Both the position numbers and the translations under genes were made by a program. This document shows positions 33,946 through 44,338 of a DNA stretch of 64,000 nucleotides, piece after piece. The stretch comes from Isoetes taiwanensis (lineage: Eukaryota > Streptophyta > Lycopodiopsida > Isoetales > Isoetaceae), in assembly GCA_021234155.1 (NCBI GenBank), contig JAJEKV010000051.1, positions 3,593,370 to 3,657,369 of the forward strand, read 5' to 3'. Below the pieces are notes generated by a model. It did no database searches, was not told where the DNA came from, and saw only the letters and a program-made list of their open reading frames with translations. How positions within the stretch are numbered: position 1 is the first letter of the stretch; every line of letters begins with the position of its first letter.

Positions 33946-35024
33946 GATGTGCAATAATATAGTAACCTTGAGTAACCAGCGGCATTAGCGCCATTCAAAA
34001 CTAAAATACTTGTGTTCGATCGTCAGCGGTGTGGGATCTTCAAGAAAGAATATTTTTGTATGTTCGAAGATGGTGAAATTTGAAAAGAACAATCTAGCTC
34101 TATCGGAAAAAAACAAAAAAAAAGGTGGTGAGGCAAAACAAAAAACATGAGCATTGTACCACGGGCCTTGACTCTACGGGGTTTGAAAAACAAAGAAATT
34201 TTTGTAAGACTTCTAGAAAAAGTTGTGGCCAAAAGAATTTACTCTCTGCGTGAAATGGCCAAAAGAAGCTAAGGCGTAAGCCACCCTTTTATGTTGTGTT
34301 CTTTTTTTCTTAATTTTATCGATCCACAATTTTCCCTCTGCGATCGGAAAGACATTGTCACTGCCCGCGGAGAATTAATGAAACAACTTAACACGGAGAT
34401 TTGGGAGGAGTGCAAGACTTTATATCAACCTCTACTACGGATACTATTATCGAGAGAAACCTTGTTGTTAACCCGATTATTTGGGTAAGTTGTCTGAGAA
34501 AATACTTTTTGTTTTAGTGCCTTTGTCTCTGATTTTTTCTTGAGAATAAGAAGAAAAGGCCTACCAAGCGGGATTTTTAAACACTGGTTCGTAGGGCCAA
34601 GGAGGGAAGCGGTAGAAAGCAATTGAGCAAGGAAAGGCGGTCGACACTAGCGGCTTTGACACTACTTACGAGAGATTTACTACATTTGGTGGGGCGTCCG
34701 GTCTGGGGTTGTTGAGTTGCTGCCTGCGGTGGGGACTCTTTTAGACAAACAAAGCTTTCACGTTATGCATTGCGGATATTCCTTATGGCTTCAAAATCAA
34801 GGATAGCACTTTTTGGCGAGGCTTTTACTCACGTGCAAGTCCGTTCTTTTTTGGATGGCCTAAAAGAAGTCCGCGACATCGAAAGCGGAGGGTCATCATT
34901 TTTCATTCCGACTGGGGCGATGTCGGGTGCTAAAGCCATTGGGAGGCTATGCATGCATATAGCGGGCCCAGCTAGCGTATGGTAAGCTTTGAATTTCTTG
35001 CTTTTCTATTTACTTTAACACCAC

Positions 35025-35100
35025 GGTATAAATTTATACCTCTGCTGACCTCGTGGTATAAATTTATCTGACAAAAGGCAATGGTGGTATAAATTTATCG
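35025..35100 (+). repeat. second array of the same palindrome, three units
   Basis: GGTATAAATTTATACC (35025), GGTATAAATTTATCTG (35055) and GGTATAAATTTATCG (35086) lie about 30 bp apart. They again sit just after a GTAAGC donor (34982) in the split gene. Confidence 0.92.
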
Positions 35101-35837
35101 CCCAGCCACACCATAACTAACTTATTTTGTTCGTTTTCTTTACGCCAATGTTTAATTGCTTTTTTGTTTGGCGGGCTAAAAACAAATGTCAAAGGACATG
35201 GTGGTGGTCAGCGCTTAGTAAAATTTGCTTTGAACATTTCCATATTGGTTTTCTGGTAGCGGACACCAAAAAACCATGGTTCATTTCAACCACCTTGAGA
35301 ATGAAAAAGACTCCACCACTAGCGCTTTTCGGTTTCAGTTTGTTCTACAAAAATTGAGAGACCCACAGCGACAAGGGTATCGTATCTCATTATCGAAGCC
35401 CCAGTGGCTAATTAATAATTTAATTGATGGTTTTCGCCCGATTTGGATTCTAGATGCATTTTCGGGCTCGGGCACCCACGGCGGTTTGCGCCCTTAAGCA
35501 AAAAGGCGCAATGTTATCTCCGTCGACATACCCCGGGACAAAATAAGTTTCATCGGGGCGAGGATAAGCTCTTGTGAATCCTTTCACGATGAAAGCAGCC
35601 AGGAGCAAAAAGCGGTCTTTGGCGATGTGAAAGGCACATATCTGAAATCCGGCCTCCACTTACGGGAAGAAGAGATGAGGAGGTGGAGTTTGTCGATCTG
35701 GAACTGTGGTGCACGAGGCGAGAATCGGCGTACTGTACCATTGGAATCGGAAGGGGCGTCTACGCTATTATAACCTCGCCAAAAAGCCGGATCCTAAGGG
35801 GCACGAGAGTCACGTGAATTTGGGAAGAGCCACCTCT

Positions 35838-35851
35838 CGTATAAATTTATC
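35838..35851 (+). repeat. single outlying palindrome unit
   Basis: CGTATAAATTTATCTG lies ~20 bp after the last coding-like sequence of the split gene, separated from the other two arrays. Confidence 0.85.
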
Positions 35852-36261
35852 TGAGACCGGTATTTTAAATTAACTTTCATTGTAATCTATGTGCTAAGAA
35901 TTTTTATATATATTTTGATGAAGGTTTTCAAGCTGAAAACTTTGTCTCTTTAACAATGCTTAATTAGAACAATTCTTTTTTTTTGATTTATGATTTCACA
36001 CTCTTTCTCTTTTTCTATGTTTGATTTTCTTAGTACTTATATTAAGCTTGCAAAAAAAGACAAACTATATTTCCTTCTATTTTCAACAACAAATACTTAA
36101 TGAGTTTTTAAATTTAATGTCTCTCCTCAAAGCAAGCTTTCTTTTTTTTTTTTTTTTTAAAATGAAAAGGCTTCAAAAATGTTGCTTTTTGGGGTATTTT
36201 TGAATGCTATTTGCTCAACATTCTATTTTGCTCCCTATTTTGTCCATTTTTTTCAAGTTTC

Positions 36262-36327
36262 CAATTTTTAGAAAGGAATCTTTCAAACGCACTTCTTAAA
36301 TAAGTGCGTTTCATTTTAAACTCTGTT
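36262..36327 (-). repeat. right terminal inverted repeat
   Basis: Contains AACGCACTTCTTAAATAAG and the reverse complement of AACAGAGTTTAAAATGAAA. It is the inverted partner of 31071-31146, and also forms its own small hairpin (AACGCACTT with AAGTGCGTT). Confidence 0.75.
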
Positions 36328-36839
36328 CTTTTAAACCACGTTTGCCGGACATTCTGAGGGGGCCGACATTATTCACTTTGGTCCTCTTAAGCTGTGGAAA
36401 ACAAGCAAGAATGAGACAAAGAAAAAAAAAACCTAAAATGCTGGAAACAATTATATAAATGAAAGTGAAACGAACTTTGATCATCCCATCAATCCCTTTT
36501 CTTTTGTTCGCTATGTGCACCAGCAATCTCTCTTTTATAAAAACACAGATAACCTATGTCAAAACAGTCTGATAAACCTCATGGTTGGAATCTATTCAAC
36601 TATGTTGCTAAAATTCCTCCCTTACTTGCCCAACGTTGGCAGCCTTAAGATATATTGCCGGGAATAAGAAAGTGGGGAGTAACTTGTGGCATGTACCTGT
36701 GATCCTGCTTCCTGAATGTTAAAGCATCATTCACGGTGGCAATTCAAGAAATGCATCCACTACTTACATGGCAAAAATAAAGGTATCTTTGTTCCATCTC
36801 CCGCCTACTACTTCCAATGTATCATCGATTTTCGCCAAA
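36328..36839. other. non-coding spacer
   Basis: Spacer between the TIR element and the PPR pseudogene. Around 36840-36700 on the minus strand there may be decayed remnants of the PPR gene's last residues; nothing else is seen. Confidence 0.4.
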
Positions 36840-38657
36840 TCAATTTATCTTGACATCTGCCAAGTATAGCATAAGCGGTTGACAGCAATATAATAGCTGC
36901 ATCATTATAAGGATCAAGTTGAGTGCTTGTTCTGCAGCATGTTCTGCTATATTCACATTTACATGGAGTTTACATGCACCAAGAAGAGCTAACCATATCA
37001 TGCTACCAGGTTGAAATGGCATTGACATTATAAAATCTTCTGCTTCATCAAGCCAGCCTGCATTGCCCAAAACATCTACAATGCAAACATAATGGTGCTG
37101 TGGTGCTAGTGCAGTTCCAGAATTATGACTAAGCATAGTAAAATAGTGGCAGCCTTCCGTCATGCGGCCCACATGACTGCATACAGAAAGAACAGATACA
37201 AAGGTGACACTGTCTAGATTGAACCCACTTTGGTGCATTACGGGAAGGATACCAAACACTTCCATACCATCTCCATGCTGGGCATATCCAGCAATTAGTA
37301 TGTTCCACATGATGTCATTCTTTCTAGCAAACAGTTCAAAAACTTGGCACGCCGCTTCCATGTTACCACATTTGGCATACATATCAACAGTTGCACTTCC
37401 AACACTAATATCATTTCTGTAATTACTGTTTAGAATATATGAGTGAATTCTTCTTCCATCTTCCAAAGCTGCAGGTTTTGTACAAGCACCAAGAGCAGCC
37501 AAAAGAGTGACCTCATTTGGTAACTTTCCTTCACCACACATTGTCCAAAATAGCTTCACAGCTTCTTTACCATTACCATCACCAGCATATCCTGCAATCA
37601 TTGCACTCCATGGGACCACATCCAGCATCCTCATCCTGTCAAAGACATAAGCAGCATCCTTTATTTTATCACATTTTCACGTACATATCGACAAGGCACT
37701 GCCCACAAAGATGTCTTTATCTAAACCAAATTCTGCAGCAAGAGGTGAAAATATTTTCACTTTTCAAGCGATGTTGTCCTGGCACAGGCAGTTAGGCAAC
37801 TAATGAAGGTCACCTTGTCTGGTTTCATATGCTCCTCCTGGGATTGCTTAAAAGCCAAAGTGCTCCTTCATCATCACCATGTAGAACATGTCAGAAATAA
37901 ATGCATTCCATGTTGCAACATTTCTCCCCGAGCTTCTCTTAAAAACCTGAGAAGCTGCTTCTAGATTCCCACATTTGGCATACATGTCAATGAGCGTGCA
38001 CTCCCAGGGAATTATTTAAGCACTTGGATATAATTATACATCCATGTACCCATTTCCCATAATCCAGAAACGTCATTTTAGTAGATGCAGCAAGGATGCT
38101 AAAAAAGGTGACCACATCTGGCGTTATATGCCCCTGCTGCATGTGCATAAAAATTTGAAAGGCCTTCTTTCCATCGCCAAGTTGAGCATACCCTGCAATC
38201 ATTGTTGTCCATGAGACTTCATTGAGAACATGCATTATATTAAAAACCTTGCAACCATCTTCCAGCGATCCACATTTGATGTTGAGATCAATAAGCTTAC
38301 TGGCAATAAATGCATCCGAACTATATTGTGTCTTCATTATACATGCATGAACCTGCTTGTCCTGTGCAAGAATTCCTAGATCTGTAGAGGCATTGAGTAT
38401 GCAAATGAGAGTGACCTTATCTGGCCTTATTCCTTCCAGCTGCATTAGCCAAAATAGGCACAAATCTGGACACTATTGTTGCTAGGATTTCTACGTGGAT
38501 GATCAAACTGACCTTTGATTTTAGCAGAGCTGCGTGGTTTCGTATTTGAAATTGAATCCTCCAGGACTCCATCCCACCAACACCACCTATTTAATTCTGC
38601 TAAGCCTCCATTTACATATACCATACGTGCCCTTCTCAAGCATATGGTTGAAAACAC
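36840..38657 (-). pseudogene. PLS-class pentatricopeptide repeat (PPR-E) gene, broken
   Basis: Three minus-strand frames line up as one gene. 38657-38445 is a leader ending near N-S-V-Q-I-C-A. 38463-37987 has repeats including V-S-W-T-T-M-I-A-G-Y-A-Q-L-G and P-D-V-V-T-F. 37634-36840 has, in order: a P repeat (V-V-P-W-S-A-M-I-A-G-Y-A), an L repeat, an S repeat (M-Y-A-K-C-G-N-M-E-A-A), a P repeat (W-N-I-L-I-A-G-Y-A-Q-H-G), L2, S2 (G-W-L-D-E-A-E-D-F-I) and E1 (W-L-A-L-L-G-A-C-K). Between 37986 and 37635 PPR sequence is readable only in changing frames with stops. Such proteins bind organellar RNA, usually for C-to-U editing. No DYW domain is seen. Upstream starts and breaks mean no intact product. 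Confidence 0.9.
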
Positions 38658-38988
38658 TACCAGATTATCTACATCACGTATTCACAACACATGTCCCAAA
38701 AAACTTGATTTTACACATAGAGCTTCACATAACACTATTGATACTCTTCTAACGTCAAACAAGAGCTTCTCCAGGTTGAAACAAAAACCCTGCTAACTTG
38801 CATAGCTTCGGCTCCATAAAAACAAGGAAACTCTCAATCCCGGCATTCACCACTAACACCAGTTTTTGCATCAACATTTAGAGACTAGAATATCAAACTG
38901 CATACCAGAAGCGAAGCCATGAAGCCATGAAAGAGATCAACGAAGATCTTGAGCCCTATATTCCTCACCCTCGCTGCGGAGTTACAAT

Positions 38989-39005
38989 GTGGGATTTGAA
39001 CCCAC
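38989..39005 (-). other. tRNA T-arm-like hairpin, second copy
   Basis: The minus-strand GTGGGTTCAAATCCCAC is identical to 30419-30435. Upstream on the minus strand (39312-39010) is a non-repetitive segment that could be a SINE body or part of a transcript leader, but no A box is certain. Confidence 0.5.
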
Positions 39006-39374
39006 AGGCACTAAAGCCTCAAATTAAAATAACAGAGAGAGGAAGCAGTCTATATCTGCATAAACAACACAAAATCAGACGAAACACAACATCCCGAGGC
39101 CTCCTCGATACTGCGCATGAGACTCCATGCAATCTGTTGCCGGAATCCAGATCCCTATACCAAAATGGACATAGGGACAAAATAGACTTGGTCGTAGGAA
39201 GCCATGGTCGGAAGCCCTGTGTTGAAGCCCGTCTCACCACAACCCTCGCTGGAATATGTCGCCGCCCCTGCCCAAGAAAAAAAGCAGTGTGCACCGGTTT
39301 CCCGGTGAACACAATTCCTCTCCATCAACAGGGGCAACCGAGCATTTACAGCCTATGATGGGTTTTTAGCAGTC

Positions 39375-39460
39375 ATGGCATATTCTAGGTATATATTGGC
39401 ATATACCTAGCATATGCCACAAACCCACCTCAACAAGGGCTTGCCCCCTTAGGGGCAATC
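39375..39460. repeat. dispersed repeat, copy 2
   Basis: Matches 29849-29928 in the CATATGCCACAAAC and CCCCTTAGGGGCAA segments. It contains TAGGTATATA..GGCATATACCTA as a local inverted repeat. Confidence 0.7.
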
Positions 39461-41440
39461 AAAAATGATCAATAGAAACCCATGTCCTGAAATTGCAATG
39501 GGTGCCAAAAGCAATATTTGGCACATCGGATACAACTAAATAGCAAATATACAAATGATGTATAATGATAGTCTTTGGAAGAACCTAAAGCGTAAAGAAT
39601 GACTTCAAGAACACGGCAAAGCGCAACTTGCCAAATAAGACATGTGTGCGTCAAATAATGCGATACAGCGCATTTTGAAAACAATATGGGGAATAAAAAG
39701 AAGCGTCGGTGTTAAATGAGAGGTTAGAAGGAAAGAAATACCACATGCCCATGAATAGATGTCATAATAGGAATAGTACGGTTAAAAATAAGGGAGGAGG
39801 TTGAGGGGAAGGGGCGGATATGTCGGCGCAATCTAGAGGAAGGGCAAATTGGATCATATCGTGGATCAAACAAAAAGGAATTTGAAGTCGGAAGAAAAGT
39901 ATGATGGTTATGCACAAGCAGTTTAGGTCGAATGTGAGGCCGAAGTCAAAGGTGAGGTTATGGCCAAGGAAAAAAGAAATAAAAGGTCAATAGAAATTTG
40001 AGATCGGTTGAGTGCCAAGAGGTTAGTCATATGGTAGAATGAGAAAAGAAAAGGACAAGTGAAAATATAATCCTATATTATAAAACCGTGGCGTCGATTA
40101 AATGCTTGCCCGTCGGCCGGTAGAGATCGCGCCAATGTCCTTGCCCTACATTTGGAATGGCCCAGTTGTCGCTTATATCAATGGCCCATATTGTGCCCCG
40201 TGACATTAAAATTGTCAATGAAAGGGTTTTTAAATGTAACATTTCAACATTCATTTCGTGACCATCTTTGGCATTCGTTGGATGCAAAAGTTACCTGATG
40301 GGAAAGAAAGAAATCTTTGGCATATTATCCCTAAATGCTCCGTCGTAGGTAATCCGCTGGGCATCCCGGATCCCCGAAGGTATGAATCCCAAATAGCCTG
40401 TCCGTCTGCCTCCTCTTCCTCGATCGATCTGCCCGTCAAATACATCCTGCGTTCCTCAGGGATTCAAGCGATTTTTTTCAATAAAATCTAAGACCTTCGG
40501 TCGATTTGCTTGGTTCTAAAGGTTAACCAATTTCTTAACGGTTCCCGGCCGGATAAAAGCGAACCCAATGAAGAATTAGATGCGGCCAGTTGGGCTGTGG
40601 CAATAGGCGGAGACAACGAGTATTTTTCACATCACGAAGATCATATCTATTACGGCAAGCTTCACCACTTCCAAGGGCAATGGGGTTTTGCCTCAAAGGA
40701 AATCTTGAATCAGCGAATTTTCTGAGGCGATGGCGGGCGTTTGAAAGTTACGGCTAAAATATGATTAGAGATAGTCGTTTTAAGGAGATTAGTTTCTGTT
40801 TTTCTAGAACATCACGATCTGAAATTTCTAGAGCTCAATCTACTATTGCAAATGCATTATATCTCATAAGCCGAGGGGACAAAGCGATTATATTACGAAC
40901 TATTATATGGATCCATTTAGCAAGACTCAGAGACCTTCATACTTTTCGAGAATCATCTTATACGCGTTGTGGCTAATATTGAGGTAAATACTCCTTGAAT
41001 TAGGTTAGATATAGCTGTAGTGTAATTTTTGTAAACTTACAGGGATTATATAAGAAAGGGGCTCGAAATATTGCCGTAGTTTCTTCATCAGAAGACAATG
41101 CGCCTGTGTATCTTTGGTGTTGCTAAAGCATGTTAGGAAATTTTTTTGTTCATTTTGTAGCACTTTAAATTTTGTAGCCCGGTGCATTTCATTCGGAAGT
41201 GTAGTTTTTCACACTGCCCCTTCTTATTACCTACGACCAGATAGATGCATATTGGCGGGGGCTGGCATATGGATGTAGCTGAAGCAACCATAGGAAGACT
41301 GAGAGCTGTGCGCTTTGGATTCATATAATGTCATCTGTTTTGTGCAGCAAAGCTTTCCCTTTATTTGTTGTTTCATGGGGTACCAAGAAGAACTGTTATA
41401 CTTTACAGTTCAGCCTTACTTATCCTTCAGCAAATTATTA
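39461..41440. other. no recognised gene
   Basis: Open frames on both strands around 40078-40980 have some protein-like character (for example plus-strand 40510-40725 with Y-F-S-H-H-E-D-H-I-Y-Y-G), but I recognise no family and cannot support a gene. Confidence 0.35.
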
Positions 41441-41443
41441 TAC

Positions 41444-41549
41444 AAAGCATTGCACAACTGCCATTTTCAAAGTCATGTAGCAGGCAATGAAATGTCAAAG
41501 CATTGCACGACTGCCATTTTCAAAGTCATGTAGCAGGCAATGAAATGTA
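41444..41549 (+). repeat. 53-bp tandem duplication
   Basis: 41444-41496 and 41497-41549 are adjacent copies differing at one position (CACAACTG versus CACGACTG) apart from the final base. Confidence 0.95.
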
Positions 41550-41615
41550 TTGTGGAGATGTTTGCACCTATAGAAGCTATGTGTATCAGTTGATTCTTGA
41601 TATAACACGGAGGAG

Positions 41616-42191
41616 CTATTTGTTGATTGTAATGCAGGTGTAATAATTACTGGAATTTAGCTTTTGTCCTATTCTTCTGGGGTGAGGCTGCAATACTATT
41701 TTATCATTTATGCCACTGTTTCCACTTCTGAAAGCGCCTATGGGAAGGAAGTTGACATTTTTTAATTTTGACCCGGTGAAACCCCTATCACCCGGTTCTT
41801 CCATGCCAAGGTAGAATGGCACTTGGGAGAACCAAACATACTGTGGCGGTGTCGAATTTGCAGTGCCAGAAGAAGATGTCAAAAGAAGAATCCTTTTCAT
41901 TAAAATGTGAGGGGGACTTTCTTCATCGTATGTGTTACCTGCCCTTTCTCTCTCTATAACCCTTTTCTCAGCTCTGCCATTGCAGGTAAAAACTGCTTGG
42001 AACGATTCTAGCTTGGTATCTCTCAGCTCCTTCATTGCAGGGAAGAAAATGCTTGGTTTGGACAAAGGATTTTTTCTTTCGGCTCTGATAGGAAGCTCGA
42101 CTCCATCAAAGAGTCTTGATTTAAATGTCTTTGGGGCGTTTTGCATTTTAAAACTCATTCGTAACTGTATTTTAACTAAGTTAGGAGACAA
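41616..42191 (-). CDS. hypothetical frame of 191 codons, unidentified
   Basis: This is one of the longest uninterrupted frames in the window and lies in otherwise AT-rich DNA. The N-terminal part (about 60 residues, K-M-Q-N-A-P-K-T-F-K-S-R-L-F-D-G-V-E-L-P-I-R) is basic and Ser/Thr-poor near the start, then K-P-S-I-F-F-P-A-M-K-E-L-R-D-T-K. A possible splice donor (GGGCAGGTAACAC) lies inside near 41940, so the second half may be intron read-through. No family is recognised. Confidence 0.3.
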   Translation of the reverse strand: MSPNLVKIQLRMSFKMQNAPKTFKSRLFDGVELPIRAERKNPLSKPSIFFPAMKELRDTKLESFQAVFTCNGRAEKRVIERERAGNTYDEESPPHILMKRILLLTSSSGTANSTPPQYVWFSQVPFYLGMEEPGDRGFTGSKLKNVNFLPIGAFRSGNSGINDKIVLQPHPRRIGQKLNSSNYYTCITINK

Positions 42192-44104
42192 ACATAATCA
42201 ACTACTAATGTTTTTCATGCTTGAACTGCCTTGGTATAATCACATAAAAAGCCCACCAACAGTGGGCAATTTTCTAGTAACTATATAAAATGACATATTG
42301 CTAGTAAAGCTAGTCCCGTACAGATGATCTGCAATAAAAAAGCAAAAAGAGATAATGTACATGTGAAATGAAAGGAAAACAAATGATTCGGTAGAGTGAC
42401 ATATTGTAAGGAAAGCATGAAACAAATGCAACAAGAAAATAACCATGTACAAGGTGCCAAAAATATATATGAGCCAAAAAATACCTGTTGGAAATTGTAT
42501 GGCTTCACCTAAAAATGAAGAAGGGAGCTGTCTAAGTGTCGTCCCCAGTGGGGGCCCGGGGTGATAGGCTTAGAGTGAAATACGACAATGGTCAAAGTGC
42601 AGAAATTGATCATCCAACTAACAAAATGCAGTTGATGAATGTAAAACTCGAAGCCAAGTCAAGTTCAAAGAAAGGCGGGGTCGAGGTGAAGGCTGAGGTC
42701 GGATCCAAGTGTGTGGTTTCAACATTGAGAAAGAAGGAAAAAGAAGAGGAATGTTAGATATAGAAGACCTAATAGAAGCCAAATAATAGAAGCCAGATGA
42801 TATAAAACATGGAGAATGCATAATTTTAAAAAAGGTGGAGTTTAAAAGGCATAATTCAGAATGAGCATCCCAAGATTCTCCTACAAGTATACAAGACGGG
42901 GTTATACCAAAAGTACAATGCAAATCAGAATTGACCTAATATAGTGTCCATTCCACAAAAAACTCAATGTAGTGCCCATGTCGGTGAAAAAACTCAATGT
43001 CTTTGCTATCTGAGATAAAACTGCATAATAATATGAGTCCAACTGTTGAAAATCAAGATTCATTACTGCATAGTAATATGAGTGCAACTGTAGAGGCATG
43101 AATGAATTGAATAAATGAATGGAGCACCACAAGAGTTAGAAATTTGCAACATTGGCAAACCAAAGCGTTTGTAGTTAGTGGAGGATAAGACAACACAAGC
43201 TGTACATTAGGAAATAAAAATTCCTGTTAAAAAAATACCACAAGAACACTAGAATCACAAACGCAAAGCTGGGGATTGAGAAACACAGGGAATGATGGCA
43301 AAGGGCTCAGTGAAAGAAAAGGTTCTAATGCATACTTCCACCGCTAAGGAATTGATAGATGGGATGGGAAGAGTGGATGAAGCTCCCCATAAAAACCAAT
43401 GACAATGGAAGAAACCTATGGATGAAAGAATCTTAACTCGAAATACAAAAATCCACTAGATGAAGTCCAAAATCAAGATAAATCTGGAAAATTAAATAAA
43501 CAAGTGCTGCAGGAATTGGAAAGGAGGAAGGGAAAATCGAATGTCCTTGAAATTAGAAGAATAATGGCAATATATAGCTGAACAAAATGTAGCAGCATAT
43601 CAAAAAAACATGGCAAGAAAAGCAAGACCAAAATACGCATCAACAAACGTAGCATGCATGGAAAATAAAATGTCGAGCAATGCAACACCAATATAGCTCA
43701 CCCGCCCTCTGAGAAGAACATAAGATGAAAAATGCACCATACAAGCATCAAAAGGAAAAAGTGATGGATGTTAATGAAGTGCAGCGAGATAGAAGTCCAA
43801 CAAAATGTAAATCTAAGCACAAGTTTAGATGCAAAAAATGCCAAATGCATAACGGCAAGGAGATGTATTAGGCACAAATGCAAAGCCAAATGCAAGTCTA
43901 CAGGCAAAAACGGTAACTCGTGACATGTATGTAGGCAATTTGGTCTTTCAAGGGAGCCAGATAACCAAGTGAAGAAAATTAGCAAATTAAAAACACAATG
44001 ACCCGAAACGTAACATATTGTTTGCGTGGTACATATGGTTTGCGATAATAAAGGAAAAGAGGTAAGGTATAGGCTAAATGAAAAATGAAAATACAGTGAG
44101 AAAT
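42192..44104. other. AT-rich, no recognised gene
   Basis: Only short internal echoes are seen (for example two ATAATATGAGT/ATAGTAATATGAGT phrases around 43026-43085). Long hydrophobic minus-strand frames are typical artefacts of A-rich plus-strand DNA. Confidence 0.4.
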
Positions 44105-44338
44105 CCATCAACAAAGCCAAATGCAAATAGAAAACTGCAACATACGTATAAGAAAATTAGCTAGAAAGACAGAAATGATGTCAACCGAGTTGAGCAAATG
44201 GAGCAGTTTTCAAGGACATATTGTTAGTATATAAACCATCAACAAAGCCAAATGCAAATAGAAAACTGCAACATACGTATAAGAAAATTAGCCAGAAAGA
44301 CAGAAATGATGGCAACCGAGTTGAGCAAATGGAGCACT
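44105..44338 (+). repeat. 103-bp direct duplication, 131-bp offset
   Basis: 44105-44207 and 44236-44338 start CCATCAACAAAGCCAAATGC and end at AAATGGAGCA, with three differences, separated by 28 bp. Confidence 0.93.

Larger units (their letters stand above)
32890..35790 (+). pseudogene. split gene with beta-class amino-methyltransferase-like module, damaged
   Basis: Exon-like pieces, in order: V-R-K-L-Y-A-A-H-V-A-I-L-K near 33070-33125; E-D-Y-T-Y-I-L-Y-L-E-A-H-I-V near 33211-33252; a basic block 33292-33540; K-R-Y-D-N-Y-F-G-L-L-S-G-D-G before GTAAGT near 33605; L-R-G-L-K-N-K-E-I-F-V-R-L near 34177-34215; a piece ending before GTAAGT near 34486; A-D-I-P-Y-G-F-K (34772-34795, like methyltransferase motif IV DPPY); a piece ending before GTAAGC at 34981; and I-L-D-A-F-S-G-S-G-T (35447-35476, motif I). 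After one in-frame TAA comes R-N-V-I-S-V-D-I-P-R-D-K (motif II acidic residue). Motif order IV then I is that of beta-class N6-adenine/N4-cytosine methyltransferases. Frameshifts and stops indicate decay. The target (DNA or RNA) is unknown. Confidence 0.6.
31071..36327. mobile_element. TIR-bounded ~5.26-kb DNA element carrying two genes
   Basis: The left terminus (31071-31146) and right terminus (36262-36327) are inverted copies. AACAAAGTTTAAAATGAA then GCACTTATTT on the left matches the right reverse complement with one substitution and a 2-bp indel, and TTTGAAAGATTC then TCTAAAA match further in. Each terminus contains a small hairpin built on GAAGTGCG/CGCACTT-type sequence. Between them lie a minus-strand DUF7869-like gene (31611-32882) and a plus-strand split methyltransferase-like gene (32890-35790). 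Both genes are damaged. No target-site duplication is evident. Two independent MITEs flanking the genes by chance is the main alternative. Confidence 0.6.
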
